A stretch of DNA of 64,000 nt from Gallintestinimicrobium propionicum (GCF_025567525.1 NZ_JAOQJY010000001.1:248001-312000), one strand, 5' to 3'; counted from the first letter of the stretch, positions 51,481 through 60,414 are shown. Notes: generated by a model not told the origin, from the sequence alone. A program made the numbers and translations.

Positions 51481-53127
51481 ATGGAAAAATTAAAACCGAA
51501 GCTGTTTTCTGTCATGAAAACCTACACCCGTGAGCAGTTTGTCAAAGATGTGGTTGCCGGCATTATCGTTGCAATCATCGCTCTTCCGTTGTCCATCGCC
51601 CTCGCCCTTGCCTCCGGCGTCACACCGGAAAAAGGTATCTACACTGCGATCACAGCAGGCTTTGTCATCTCTTTTCTGGGCGGAAGCCGCGTCCAGATCG
51701 CAGGTCCGACTGCAGCATTTGCAACGATCGTCGCCGGAATTGTTGCAAAAAACGGCATGGACGGACTGATTATCGCTACTCTGCTGGCAGGCGTGATTCT
51801 GATCCTGATGGGTCTGCTGCGCCTCGGCAACCTCATTAAGTTTATTCCATATACGATCACAACCGGCTTTACCTCCGGTATCGCTGTAACGATTTTTATC
51901 GGTCAGATCAAGGATTTTCTCGGTCTGAGCATCGTTACCGATGAACCGCTGATTGAAACGATGGATAAATTAAAGGCTGTTTTCGTCTTTATCGGCACGC
52001 TGAACATACAAGCGCTGCTTGTTGGCGCTCTCAGCCTCGCCATCCTGATTTTCTGGCCGATGCTTCCCGGCTTTTTAAAACGGATTCCCGCTTCCCTGAT
52101 CGCCGTAATTGCTGGCAGTGCTACGGTAGCTGGTCTGCACCTGAACGTCAATACGATAGGGGATTTGTATGAAATATCTAATAAGCTGCCGGCGATTTCG
52201 CTTCCGGCGTTCTCCCTGACAACCGTTCAGAACGTCCTGCCAGACGCCTTTACGATCGCGATTTTAGCAGCAATCGAGTCCCTGCTCTCCTGTGTTGTTG
52301 CGGACAGCATGGTAAACAGCCGTCACCGCTCCAATATGGAACTGATCGCACAGGGTGCCGGAAACATCACCTCCGCGCTCTTCGGCGGCATCCCCGCCAC
52401 CGGAGCCATCGCCAGAACCGCCGCAAACATCAAAAACGGCGGTCGCACTCCGATCGCCGGAATGGTGCATTCTGTTGTCCTTCTGCTGATCCTGGTTGTC
52501 CTGATGCCCTACGCTGCCCTGATTCCTATGCCGGTTATCGCAGCGATCCTGTTTATGGTTGCCTATAATATGTGTGACATCAAAACCTTTGTCAACCTCT
52601 GTAAAACCTCTCCGAAGAGCGATATTATCGTTTTGGTCAGCACCTTTGTTCTGACGGTCGTATTCGATCTTGTCGTTGCCATCGAGGTCGGCATCCTGCT
52701 CGCTGCGATTCTGTTTATGAAACGTATGAGCGACGTTACAGAAGTAGAAGGCTGGAAATATGTCGATGAGGACGACGATGCGGACAGCCTTGCCCTGCGC
52801 GTTGTACCCAGTCACATTACAGTTTATGAAATCAGTGGTCCCCTCTTTTTCGGCGCTGCGGATAAGATTCTGAAAATCACCCTCGACGAAAAGCGCCGCT
52901 GTCTCGTCCTTCGTATGAGAAGTGTCAGCGCCATCGACGCGACCGCCATGCATAACCTTGAAAAGCTCTACGAGGACTGTCAGAAAAAAGGCATTCAGCT
53001 GATTTTCTCCCATGTCAACGAACAACCCTGGCGTGTCATGGGAAAAAACGGCTTTATCGAAAAAGTCGGTGCCGACAACTTCTGTGCTCATATTGATGAC
53101 GCCCTAAAGCGCGCCGAGCAGCTGTAG
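51481..53127 (+). CDS. SulP-family anion transporter with STAS domain
   Basis: A 548-residue secondary transporter. The N-terminal membrane region (about residues 20-400) has about 12-14 spans with the SulP signature (VAGIIVAIIALPLSIALALASGV, read in two parts, and GPTAAFATIVAGI). The C-terminal STAS domain (about 435-548) contains SVSAIDATAMHNLEKLYED, the loop that resembles anti-sigma antagonists. Family substrates include sulfate, bicarbonate and dicarboxylates; the substrate here cannot be decided. A strong terminator follows. Confidence 0.9.
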   Translation: MEKLKPKLFSVMKTYTREQFVKDVVAGIIVAIIALPLSIALALASGVTPEKGIYTAITAGFVISFLGGSRVQIAGPTAAFATIVAGIVAKNGMDGLIIATLLAGVILILMGLLRLGNLIKFIPYTITTGFTSGIAVTIFIGQIKDFLGLSIVTDEPLIETMDKLKAVFVFIGTLNIQALLVGALSLAILIFWPMLPGFLKRIPASLIAVIAGSATVAGLHLNVNTIGDLYEISNKLPAISLPAFSLTTVQNVLPDAFTIAILAAIESLLSCVVADSMVNSRHRSNMELIAQGAGNITSALFGGIPATGAIARTAANIKNGGRTPIAGMVHSVVLLLILVVLMPYAALIPMPVIAAILFMVAYNMCDIKTFVNLCKTSPKSDIIVLVSTFVLTVVFDLVVAIEVGILLAAILFMKRMSDVTEVEGWKYVDEDDDADSLALRVVPSHITVYEISGPLFFGAADKILKITLDEKRRCLVLRMRSVSAIDATAMHNLEKLYEDCQKKGIQLIFSHVNEQPWRVMGKNGFIEKVGADNFCAHIDDALKRAEQL

Positions 53128-53179
53128 CTTGTGCAAAAGCAGCACATCACTGTTCTGATAAAAATCGCATTTTGAATAC

Positions 53180-53217
53180 ATCCGCCGCAGAGTTCTGACC
53201 TTTGCGGCGGATTTTTA
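53180..53217 (+). terminator. Terminator of the SulP gene
   Basis: ATCCGCCGC pairs with GCGGCGGAT around AGAGTTCTGACCTTT, followed by TTTTTAT. Confidence 0.85.
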
Positions 53218-53236
53218 TAAAAATTTAATTTTTCTC

Positions 53237-53265
53237 TTGAAAAATATCATATTTGCGTATATCAT
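53237..53265 (+). promoter_or_regulatory. Promoter of the glycine riboswitch transcript
   Basis: TTGAAA (53237..53242), a 17-base spacer and TATCAT (53260..53265), shortly upstream of the first aptamer. Confidence 0.55.
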
Positions 53266-53271
53266 ATTGCC

Positions 53272-53470
53272 CATAGGCAATTTCGAAATGAAGTTTGCAG
53301 GAAAAGACATTTTGTCTACCGAAGGAGTAAAACTCTCAGGTGCTGTAGTTTGCAGCGCAACTGTAAATGGATCGACTCTCTGGAGACACCCGGATCAGCC
53401 GGGGGCCGAAGGTGCAACATACGAATTTCTCGTATGAATCTCTCAGGTAAAAGGACAGAGAAGATATTAC
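53272..53470 (+). promoter_or_regulatory. Tandem glycine riboswitch
   Basis: Two glycine-aptamer cores are visible in tandem: ACCGAAGGAGTAAAACTCTC with AGGTGC, then ACTCTCTGGAGAC followed by GGGCCGAAGGTGCAAC and CTCTCAGGTAAAAGGACAGAG, the hallmark closing sequence. It is followed by the terminator at 53492..53534, which makes a transcription-control platform, and by an alanine/glycine symporter gene. Confidence 0.92.
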
Positions 53471-53491
53471 GCAAGTATTCTATATCTTCCT

Positions 53492-53534
53492 GAGACTGAC
53501 GCAAAAGGATTTCTTTTTGGTGCAGTCTCTTTTT
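53492..53534 (+). terminator. Intrinsic terminator of the riboswitch expression platform
   Basis: GAGACTG pairs with CAGTCTC around an inner AAAGGA/TTCTTTT hairpin, followed by TTTTTATT. A preceding GAAGATAT (53460..53467)/ATATCTTC (53482..53489) stem may extend the second aptamer's P1 or compete with it. Confidence 0.75.
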
Positions 53535-53816
53535 ATTCGCAGTATGGAATAATTCGTAAATCTTATATTCTATCATGCTTTAAACGATATCTGTCTGCGC
53601 AGCGGATATTTCGTTTTTCCGGCGAATAAACCAGTCCGGCACACTGCCCTTTCTATTTTCACGAGTGATTCCAAATCCCTTCTTTCATTTCGAAACGCTT
53701 TCCTTACGCATAGCATAGCATAGCGTAGCATGGCATCAGAAAGACATCTGCGGCCAAAAATCTGTTGTAACAAAGAATATCTGTTGCAGCAAAGAATAAG
53801 AAAGGGATCGAATACC
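53535..53816. other. Leader region before the symporter gene, with short tandem repeats
   Basis: No gene is seen. A CATAG/CGTAG 5-bp repeat occurs at about 53708..53732 and an imperfect 19-bp tandem duplication (TCTGTTG..CAAAGAATA) at 53760..53797, just before the ribosome site AAAGGG. A 5'-extended reading frame through these repeats (from 53730) is not credible as protein. Confidence 0.6.
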
Positions 53817-55304
53817 ATGTGGACTTCTATCAATCAAGCTCTGAATATAATCGACAACTTTGTCTGGGGTGTACCGTTGATGGTACTGATTATCGCCGGC
53901 GGACTGCTTTTGACCATCCGCCTCGGTCTGCTCCAGATTCGTAAGCTTCCCCTTGCACTGAAATGGATGCTTCAAAATGAGGAAGGCGGAAAAGGTGAAA
54001 TTTCCAGCTTCTCCGCACTCTGTACCGCACTGAGTGCAACGATCGGTACCGGAAATATCGTCGGTGTCGCTACAGCGGTTTGTGCAGGCGGTCCCGGTGC
54101 TCTGTTCTGGATGGTTGTAGCAGCGTTTCTCGGCATGGCAACCAAATACTCCGAAGGTCTGCTGGCAGTCAAATACCGTACCGTTGCTGAAGACGGACAC
54201 AGCCTCGGCGGTCCCTTCTACTATATTGAACTCGGCATGGGCAAAAATTTTAAATGGCTCGCAAAGATTTTCGCCTTCTTCGGCGTCTGTGTCGGTCTCT
54301 TCGGCATTGGTACCTTCAGCCAGGTCAATGGTATTTCCAGTGCAGTACATGGTTTCTTTGATCCAAACGATGCCTTTACTGTAAAAATTCTGCCGTTCCT
54401 TGGCGAATATTCCTGGTCCGTTGTCATTGCTTCCCTGATTCTCTCCTTCTGCGTCGCAGCTGTTTTGATCGGCGGCGTCAAGAGAATTGCAAGCGTCAGC
54501 CAGATCATCGTTCCCTTCATGGCAGTCATCTATTTTGTATTCGCAGTGATCCTGATCTGCTGCAACATCACCAAAGTGCCTGCAGCGTTTGCAACCATCG
54601 TAACCGCAGCGTTTTCTCCAAAAGCGATTACCGGCGGTGCAGTCGGCAGCATGCTCATCGCAATGCAGAAGGGTGTTGCCCGCGGCATTTTCTCCAATGA
54701 AGCCGGTCTGGGAAGCGCGCCCATCGCTGCGGCTGCTGCCCAGACGAACTCTCCTGTCCGTCAGGGTCTTGTCAGCATGACTGGTACCTTTATCGATACG
54801 ATCATCATCTGTACCCTAACCGGTCTTTCCATTGTTCTGACCGGTGCATGGCAGGTAGAAGGTCTGGAAGGTGTTCAGGTTACAACCTATGCATTCCAGC
54901 ATGGTCTTCCGTTTCCTGCACAGTTTTCTTCCTTTATTCTGATGCTCTGCCTTGTATTCTTCGCCTTTACGACAATCCTTGGCTGGGATTACTACAGTGA
55001 ACGCTGCCTGGAATATTTAAGCGGCGGCAATATGAAGCACGTTAAGATCTTTCGGTGGATCTACATTCTGGCTGTCTTTATCGGACCTTACATGACGGTG
55101 AGCGCTGTCTGGACCATCGCTGATATCTTCAACGGTCTGATGGCTATCCCGAACATGATCGCGTTGTTCGCATTGAGCGGTGTCATTGTAAAAGAAACCA
55201 GAGCATTCTTCCAGCACGCAAAGGAAGAAGCACGCGCAGAGCACCGTTCTTTCGAAGAAGTGTGTGAGGAGAATTTAAACGAAGAAGAAGCGCCCGCGAA
55301 CTAA
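53817..55304 (+). CDS. alsT: Sodium:alanine/glycine symporter (AGCS family)
   Basis: A 495-residue sodium-coupled amino acid symporter with about ten transmembrane helices. The AGCS signature is present (GAMFWM-like GPGALFWMVVAAFLGMATKYSEG, read in two parts; MQKGVARGIFSNEAGLGSAP). The start at 53817 (MWTSINQALN) is chosen because the preceding 29 codons overlap short repeats. The gene is controlled by a tandem glycine riboswitch, so glycine is probably a substrate or a signal for amino-acid flow in this cell. Confidence 0.93.
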   Translation: MWTSINQALNIIDNFVWGVPLMVLIIAGGLLLTIRLGLLQIRKLPLALKWMLQNEEGGKGEISSFSALCTALSATIGTGNIVGVATAVCAGGPGALFWMVVAAFLGMATKYSEGLLAVKYRTVAEDGHSLGGPFYYIELGMGKNFKWLAKIFAFFGVCVGLFGIGTFSQVNGISSAVHGFFDPNDAFTVKILPFLGEYSWSVVIASLILSFCVAAVLIGGVKRIASVSQIIVPFMAVIYFVFAVILICCNITKVPAAFATIVTAAFSPKAITGGAVGSMLIAMQKGVARGIFSNEAGLGSAPIAAAAAQTNSPVRQGLVSMTGTFIDTIIICTLTGLSIVLTGAWQVEGLEGVQVTTYAFQHGLPFPAQFSSFILMLCLVFFAFTTILGWDYYSERCLEYLSGGNMKHVKIFRWIYILAVFIGPYMTVSAVWTIADIFNGLMAIPNMIALFALSGVIVKETRAFFQHAKEEARAEHRSFEEVCEENLNEEEAPAN

Positions 55305-55327
55305 AACTATTATCCAAGACCCCCTTC

Positions 55328-55374
55328 CCGATCTGGTTGGTATGCCCTTTGCGACTGACCTGATCGGGTTTTTT
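55328..55374 (+). terminator. Terminator of alsT
   Basis: CCCGATC (55328..55334) pairs with GATCGGG (55362..55368), with extra GGTTGG/ACTGACC pairing inside, followed by six T. Confidence 0.75.
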
Positions 55375-55401
55375 AATGCTCTTTACACATTGGTTCATAA
55401 A

Positions 55402-55528
55402 AGAATGTGCCAAAGCACATTCTCGCGCCGAGGCGCGGTTGCTTCGGCAACCATCTACCCCTGCGCCGAGTGCGCATCCTCGTAGCGCGTTTTTATTTCA
55501 TAGGACGCATTTTCCTATGAAATAAAAA
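55402..55528 (+). repeat. Composite multi-hairpin repeat, type A, plus orientation
   Basis: H1 (AGAATGTGC/GCACATTCT, 55402..55423), H2 (CGCGCC/GGCGCG, 55424..55437) and H3 (GTTGC/GCAAC, 55438..55451) follow one another without spacers. Then come the GCGCCGAGTGCGCATCCTCG core (H4) with five T and H5 (ATTTCATAGGA/TCCTATGAAAT, 55495..55523). It is closest to the minus-strand copy at 39491..39619. A terminator follows at once. Confidence 0.85.
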
Positions 55529-55572
55529 CTGCCGCACCCGGATGATCTCTCATCTGATGTGCGGCAGTTTTT
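55524..55572. terminator. Perfect-stem bidirectional terminator
   Basis: AAAAACTGCCGCAC (55524..55537) and GTGCGGCAGTTTTT (55559..55572) form a 14-bp perfect stem. Flanking A and T runs allow termination both after the type A repeat (plus) and after PPi-PFK (minus). Confidence 0.85.
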
Positions 55573-55577
55573 CTATC

Positions 55578-55606
55578 AGCAGAATGTACGCAAAGCACAT
55601 TCTGCT
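55578..55606. repeat. H1-like solitary hairpin, diverged copy
   Basis: AGCAGAATGT/ACATTCTGCT arms around ACGCAAAGC. The inner part resembles H1 of the type A element (agaatgt...acattct). It is one of three hairpin elements packed between alsT and the PPi-PFK gene. Confidence 0.65.
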
Positions 55607-55636
55607 GTATACGTCTTGCGGCGCTCTTTATTCATG

Positions 55637-55671
55637 ACAATAGAATGCTCGCAGAGCGTGCATTCTATTGT
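55637..55671. repeat. Solitary hairpin repeat (H1 type), third copy
   Basis: Identical to 25695..25729 (arms ACAATAGAATGC/GCATTCTATTGT). It lies 22 bases downstream of the PPi-PFK stop codon on the minus strand. Confidence 0.85.
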
Positions 55672-55692
55672 TGATTTTTGAAGTTGGGAGAA

Positions 55693-57354
55693 TTATTCGC
55701 CCTTCTCCAGAGCCAGAGTCTTGGTTGTGATATCACAAACCTCTGCAGGTCCGTAGTACTGGATTGCACCCGGATATACATAGCAGGTGTTCTCAGACCA
55801 CTCTTCTCTGTGTGCCTCGAAGTATTTGAAGGGCTTGCCATCCAGCTCAACCAGAGCCTTACGGATAACAGGCTTGTCTTCGCCATGTCTTCTCTCCATG
55901 TTCATCATCTTGGTGATGGGCATACCGCCTGCAACCCACTCAGCTGCCGGTTTGGACAGGTTGGAAACCTTGGAAAGGTAACCATTGTAACCATACTGGA
56001 TCAGCATGAATGCATTGTAACCTAAGGAGTAGCAGTAATCGGAATCGAAGTTGGAAGGGAATGCACATCTTCCTTCGTAACCGAAGAAATGATGCAGTGC
56101 ATTGAACTTACCGTTGTATGTGCCTGCAGCCTTTCTCTCAGCCAGCTTGTCAGCTACCAGAGCGGAGAACAGCTTCTCGGACTCGATCAGGGAAACCTGT
56201 ACGTTGCCGTGAGGATCTCTCTCCAGGAACAGCTGCTGCTGAATGCCTTCCGGCAGGATTGCGAATACAGCCATGGATTCTTTAGACAGACCGTTTTCGA
56301 TGAACGCATATTTTTCTTTCCAGGTAGGAAGTGCATTGAACGCATCTGCCTTGCTGCCTGCTAACAGCTCGTTGATCTCAGCAATCAGTGCGGAGAACTC
56401 GGGAACGAATTCTACAACGCCTTCAGGGATGATTGCAACACCGAAGTTCATGCCCTTTGCTGCTCTCTTTGCTACAGAATCAGCGATGTAGTCAGCGATC
56501 TGGGACAGGGACATCTTCTTTGCTGCAACTTCTTCGGAAATCAGGCAGATGTTCGGCTGGGTTTCCAGTGCGCACTCCAGAGCAACATGGGAAGCGCTGC
56601 GGCCCATAACCTTAATGAAGTGCCAATATTTCTTAGCAGAGTTTGCATCTCTTTCGATGTTACCGATTACTTCGCTGTAGGTCTTTGCAGCGGTATCGAA
56701 ACCAAAAGAGCACTCGATATCTTCATTCTTTAAGTCGCCGTCGATGGTCTTCGGGCAGCCGATTACCTGTACGCCGGTGTTGTTTGCAGCGAAGTACTCA
56801 GCCAGTACAGCTGCGTTGGTGTTGGAATCGTCGCCACCGATGATAACGATTGCGGTGATGCCGTGCTTCTTGCAGACTTCAGCAGCGATTGCGAACTGTT
56901 CCTGAGTCTCCAGTTTGGTTCTGCCGGAACCGATGATATCGAAACCGCCGGTATTTCTGTATGCATTGATATACTCGTCATCAAAAACAAGATAATCGTC
57001 TTCGATCAGACCGCTCGGACCGTTCTTGAAGCCGTACAGTACGTTCTCCGGGTTGGTTGCCTTTAATGCATCGTATAAACCGCAGATAACGTTGTGTCCG
57101 CCAGGAGCCTGTCCGCCGGAAAGGATAACGCCTACAACCTGCTTCTTCGCAACGGAAGTGTTCGCACCTTTCTGGAAAGTGATCTCCTTTTTACCGTAGG
57201 TATTGGGGAACAGCGCTTTGATCTTCTCCTGATCTGCAACGCTCTGAGTCTCTTCGCCTTCCTTAACGCAGATATCTGCAATGCCGTGTCTCAGCATGCC
57301 GGGAAGCTTCGGAGCATACTCATATCTGGCTTTCTGTAAAGCTGAAATTTCCAT
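55693..57354 (-). CDS. pfp: Pyrophosphate-dependent 6-phosphofructokinase (long type)
   Basis: Reversible phosphorylation of fructose-6-phosphate with PPi. The 553-residue length and motifs are those of the long PPi-PFK group: GGQAPGGHNVI for the PPi-binding loop, GGDDSNTNAA (the second Asp, in place of the Gly of ATP enzymes, favours PPi), PKTIDGDL, and MGRSASHVALECAL. I start at 57354 (MEISALQKAR), after AAGGAGAAGG; a frame from 57393 lacks a site. PPi use saves ATP in anaerobes. Two hairpin elements and a terminator lie downstream. Confidence 0.95.
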   Translation of the reverse strand: MEISALQKARYEYAPKLPGMLRHGIADICVKEGEETQSVADQEKIKALFPNTYGKKEITFQKGANTSVAKKQVVGVILSGGQAPGGHNVICGLYDALKATNPENVLYGFKNGPSGLIEDDYLVFDDEYINAYRNTGGFDIIGSGRTKLETQEQFAIAAEVCKKHGITAIVIIGGDDSNTNAAVLAEYFAANNTGVQVIGCPKTIDGDLKNEDIECSFGFDTAAKTYSEVIGNIERDANSAKKYWHFIKVMGRSASHVALECALETQPNICLISEEVAAKKMSLSQIADYIADSVAKRAAKGMNFGVAIIPEGVVEFVPEFSALIAEINELLAGSKADAFNALPTWKEKYAFIENGLSKESMAVFAILPEGIQQQLFLERDPHGNVQVSLIESEKLFSALVADKLAERKAAGTYNGKFNALHHFFGYEGRCAFPSNFDSDYCYSLGYNAFMLIQYGYNGYLSKVSNLSKPAAEWVAGGMPITKMMNMERRHGEDKPVIRKALVELDGKPFKYFEAHREEWSENTCYVYPGAIQYYGPAEVCDITTKTLALEKGE

Positions 57355-57402
57355 AATCCTTCTCCTTCTTGTATTTCTACAACATTTTTTCATTCATAGT
57401 TG

Positions 57403-57431
57403 ATTATAAGCTATTTTTTTCAAAAAGTAAA
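57403..57431 (-). promoter_or_regulatory. Promoter of the PPi-PFK gene
   Basis: On the minus strand TTTACT (57426..57431), a 17-base A-rich spacer and a consensus TATAAT (57403..57408). Confidence 0.6.
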
Positions 57432-57437
57432 CAACTA

Positions 57438-57458
57438 ATCCCTTTTTCGCAAAGGGAT
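57438..57458 (-). terminator. Hairpin after metA
   Basis: ATCCCTTT/AAAGGGAT with a five-base loop, 23 bases after the metA stop. A weak T-rich stretch follows on the minus strand, so it is a modest terminator at best. Confidence 0.45.
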
Positions 57459-57480
57459 GCCCATTTCCGTCCGTATTTTC

Positions 57481-58395
57481 TCAAATCTCCCGAATATCAT
57501 ACGGAGTGGTCTGATATACATAGTAGTTTAGCCAGTTTGTATACAATCCGTTGCAGTGTGCACGCCAGGAAAGGAGCGGTTTCTTCTCCGGATTGTCCTC
57601 CGGATAATAGTTTTCCGGCACATGGATCGGAAGTCCCTTGTCGCGGTCGCGCTTATACTCTCCATCCAGCGTGTAGCGATCGTATTCCGGATGTCCCATG
57701 ACGAAAATCTGGCGTCCGCCCTCAGTCATACATAAAAGAACTCCCGCTTTGTCCGATTCTGCCATAACGGTCAGCTCTTTGCAGGCATGGATCAGCGCTG
57801 CAGGTGTTTCGGTATGTCTGCTGTGGGGGATACAGAAAACATCGTCAAATCCGCGCACCAGCGGCTCTTTGCGGTTTAACACACGGTGTTCAAATACCCC
57901 GAAAAGCTTTTCCGGCAACAGGCGTTTGTCGAGTCCGAAGTGGTAATACAGACCTGCCTGAGCGCCCCAGCAGATGTGGAACGTGGAATGGACGTGGGTC
58001 TTTGACCACTCCATAATTTCGCAGAGTTCTTTCCAGTAATCCACCTCTTCGAAGGGGATCTGTTCCACCGGTGCGCCCGTGATAATCAGGCCATCGTATT
58101 TGTTGGATTTCAAATCATCAAACGTATCGTAAAATTTATTCAGATGTGTTGCAGAGGTATTCAGAGACAGATGGCTGTTCATTTTCATAAAGGTCACGTC
58201 CACCTGCAGCGGCGTATTGGACAGCGACCGAAGAAGCTGCAGCTCCGTATCCTGTTTGACCGGCATCAGATTCAGAATACAGATCTGCAATGGGCGGATA
58301 TTCTGGTGCATCGCACGATATTCGTCCATCACGAAAATATTTTCATTATCCAGAATCTCTCTGGCAGGCAGATCACTCTGTATTTTAATCGGCAT
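57481..58395 (-). CDS. metA: Homoserine O-acetyltransferase (MetA)
   Basis: MetA acylates homoserine in methionine synthesis. Counting from the ATG at 58395 (MPIKIQSDLP, 304 residues), the catalytic Cys is residue 142 (HICWGAQAG) and residue 111 is Glu in GAPVEQIPFEEVDYW. Published work on the family ties Glu111 to acetyl-CoA preference and Gly to succinyl-CoA, so an acetyltransferase is predicted despite the usual succinyl name. This agrees with the O-acetylhomoserine sulfhydrylase at 17358..18626. A GTG four codons earlier is a less likely start. Confidence 0.9.
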   Translation of the reverse strand: MPIKIQSDLPAREILDNENIFVMDEYRAMHQNIRPLQICILNLMPVKQDTELQLLRSLSNTPLQVDVTFMKMNSHLSLNTSATHLNKFYDTFDDLKSNKYDGLIITGAPVEQIPFEEVDYWKELCEIMEWSKTHVHSTFHICWGAQAGLYYHFGLDKRLLPEKLFGVFEHRVLNRKEPLVRGFDDVFCIPHSRHTETPAALIHACKELTVMAESDKAGVLLCMTEGGRQIFVMGHPEYDRYTLDGEYKRDRDKGLPIHVPENYYPEDNPEKKPLLSWRAHCNGLYTNWLNYYVYQTTPYDIREI

Positions 58396-58455
58396 TTTCT
58401 CTCTCACTTTCCTGCCGCTGTGCGGCGCTTCTTTTGAATAAATTCGTCCGGACGG

Positions 58456-60414
58456 TTATTTTTCCAGATACTGCTTCATAAACTCTTCTTCTGTCAGTAC
58501 AGCTATGCCCAGCTCCCGCGCTTTTTTATTTTTGGCGGAATTGGAGGTACTGTCATTGTTGATCAGACAGACGGTTTTGCCCGTCACGCTTCCGGTTACC
58601 TTTCCGCCGAGGGCTTCGATCTTTTCCTTTAAGGCACTGCGATTTTCAAAGTGGTTCAGGCTGCCCGTAATAACAAAGGACTGCCCGGAAAGCGGCAGGG
58701 CTTCTTCTGAAAAGGTTTCCTGCTCCAGCTCCACTTCCTTTAATAAAAGCTCCAGCGCAGTTTTATTTTTTTCCTGGGCAAAAAAATCCACAAACGCACC
58801 TGCGATGACTGGTCCTACGCCATCCATCGCCGCCAGCTCTTCTGTAGGTGCAGCGAGCATTTTGTCCAGATCATTTTTATATTCCCGACAAATCATCCGT
58901 GCATTGGCAATTCCGATATTCGGGATTCCAAGGCTGTAAATCAGGCGTGCAAGATTTGTATGTCTCGCTTTTTCAACGCTCGCTTCGAGATTCTGATACG
59001 ATTTTTCGCCGAAGCCGTCCATCTGCATAATCGCATCCCGGTGTCTGTCCAGATGGAACAGATCTGCATAGGTATGCAAAAAGCCCTCCGCCAGAAATTT
59101 TTCCAGCGTCGCTTCGGAAAGTCCGTCGATATTCATCGCGTCCCGGCTGACAAACAGCGTAAAAGATTTGATCTTTTTGGCATCGCAGTCCGGGTTCGGG
59201 CAGACTAACGTCTCCGTATCGTTTTCTTTTACGATTCGGGTCTCTCCCTGACAGACCGGACAGGTGCAGGGAATTTCCAGCGTACCGCTTTTGGTCAGAT
59301 TTTCCGCGATCTGCGGGATAATCATGTTTGCCTTATAGACTGTAATCCGGTCGCCGATGCCGAGCTTTAATTCTTTTACAATGCTGACATTGTGAACGCT
59401 GGCGCGACTTACGGTTGTCCCCTCCAGCTCCACAGGGTCAAAAATCGCAACCGGGTTAATCAGTCCGGTACGACTCGCGCTCCACTCCACCTCGCGCAGC
59501 GTCGTCTCTGCCTGCTCGTCCGCCCATTTAAATGCAATGGCATTGCGCGGAAACTTTGCCGTTCTTCCAAGCGACTCTCCGTAAGCGATATCGTCCAAAA
59601 GCAGTACCAGCCCGTCGGACGGAACCGGATAATCTGTGATTTTTTCTTCAAACCAGGCAACTGCCTCCTGCATTGTGTCCGCAGTTACCGCTTTATATTC
59701 TACCGTTTCAAAGCCCTGCTTCTGTAAGAATAAAAACTGCTCTTCCCTTGAGTTTTTAAAATCCACACCCTCTGCACGCACCAGTGCAAATGCAAAAAAA
59801 TGCACCTTTCGCTGCGCAGTGATCTGGCTGTTTAGCTGGCGCACGGAACCGGAGCAGAGGTTTCTCGGATTTTTGTACCGAGCGTCCACGTCTTCGATTT
59901 CGCCGTTGATCTTTTCAAAATCCGCATAGGTAATGACCGCTTCTCCCCGCAGGATCAGCTCTCCCTGATAAGGAATCTGCAACGGCACGTTGACAAAGGT
60001 TTTAGCGTTCGGTGTGATGACCTCGCCAATTTCGCCATTTCCCCTCGTGACCGCCTTAAACAGTTTTCCGTCCCGGTACGTCAACACAATGGTCAAACCG
60101 TCCAGCTTCCAGGAAAGCAAACCTTTCTGATCTCCCAGCCAGTCTGCCAGCTCTTCCCGGCTTTTCGTTTTTCCAAGGGAAAGCATCGGGCTTTCGTGAC
60201 GCTCTTTGGGAAGTTCGTCTACTGCTTCATAACCAACCGATTGGGTCGGACTCGCTGCCAGCACAACTCCGGTCTTTTCTTCCAGGGCAACCAGCTCGTC
60301 GTAGAGCCTGTCATATTCTAAATTACTCATGATTTCCCGGTCTTCGGCATAGTAGGCTTTTGCAGCCTCATTCAACTTCGAGACCAGTTCTTTCATTCTG
60401 TCTGTATCATTCAT
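58456..60414 (-). CDS. ligA: NAD-dependent DNA ligase LigA
   Basis: LigA seals nicks in replication and repair. From 60414 (MNDTDRMKEL) the product has 652 residues, normal for the family, with an N-terminal Ia domain (AYYAEDREIMSNLEYDRLYDEL, split), the adenylation lysine in SWKLDGLTIVL, an OB fold, a four-Cys zinc finger (CPVC, CPNPDC), HhH motifs (GIPNIGIANAR) and a C-terminal BRCT domain. The frame stays open to 60654, but that stretch is the repetitive tail of the upstream gene in another frame. The start overlaps that gene's stop by eight bases. Confidence 0.96.
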   Translation of the reverse strand: MNDTDRMKELVSKLNEAAKAYYAEDREIMSNLEYDRLYDELVALEEKTGVVLAASPTQSVGYEAVDELPKERHESPMLSLGKTKSREELADWLGDQKGLLSWKLDGLTIVLTYRDGKLFKAVTRGNGEIGEVITPNAKTFVNVPLQIPYQGELILRGEAVITYADFEKINGEIEDVDARYKNPRNLCSGSVRQLNSQITAQRKVHFFAFALVRAEGVDFKNSREEQFLFLQKQGFETVEYKAVTADTMQEAVAWFEEKITDYPVPSDGLVLLLDDIAYGESLGRTAKFPRNAIAFKWADEQAETTLREVEWSASRTGLINPVAIFDPVELEGTTVSRASVHNVSIVKELKLGIGDRITVYKANMIIPQIAENLTKSGTLEIPCTCPVCQGETRIVKENDTETLVCPNPDCDAKKIKSFTLFVSRDAMNIDGLSEATLEKFLAEGFLHTYADLFHLDRHRDAIMQMDGFGEKSYQNLEASVEKARHTNLARLIYSLGIPNIGIANARMICREYKNDLDKMLAAPTEELAAMDGVGPVIAGAFVDFFAQEKNKTALELLLKEVELEQETFSEEALPLSGQSFVITGSLNHFENRSALKEKIEALGGKVTGSVTGKTVCLINNDSTSNSAKNKKARELGIAVLTEEEFMKQYLEK

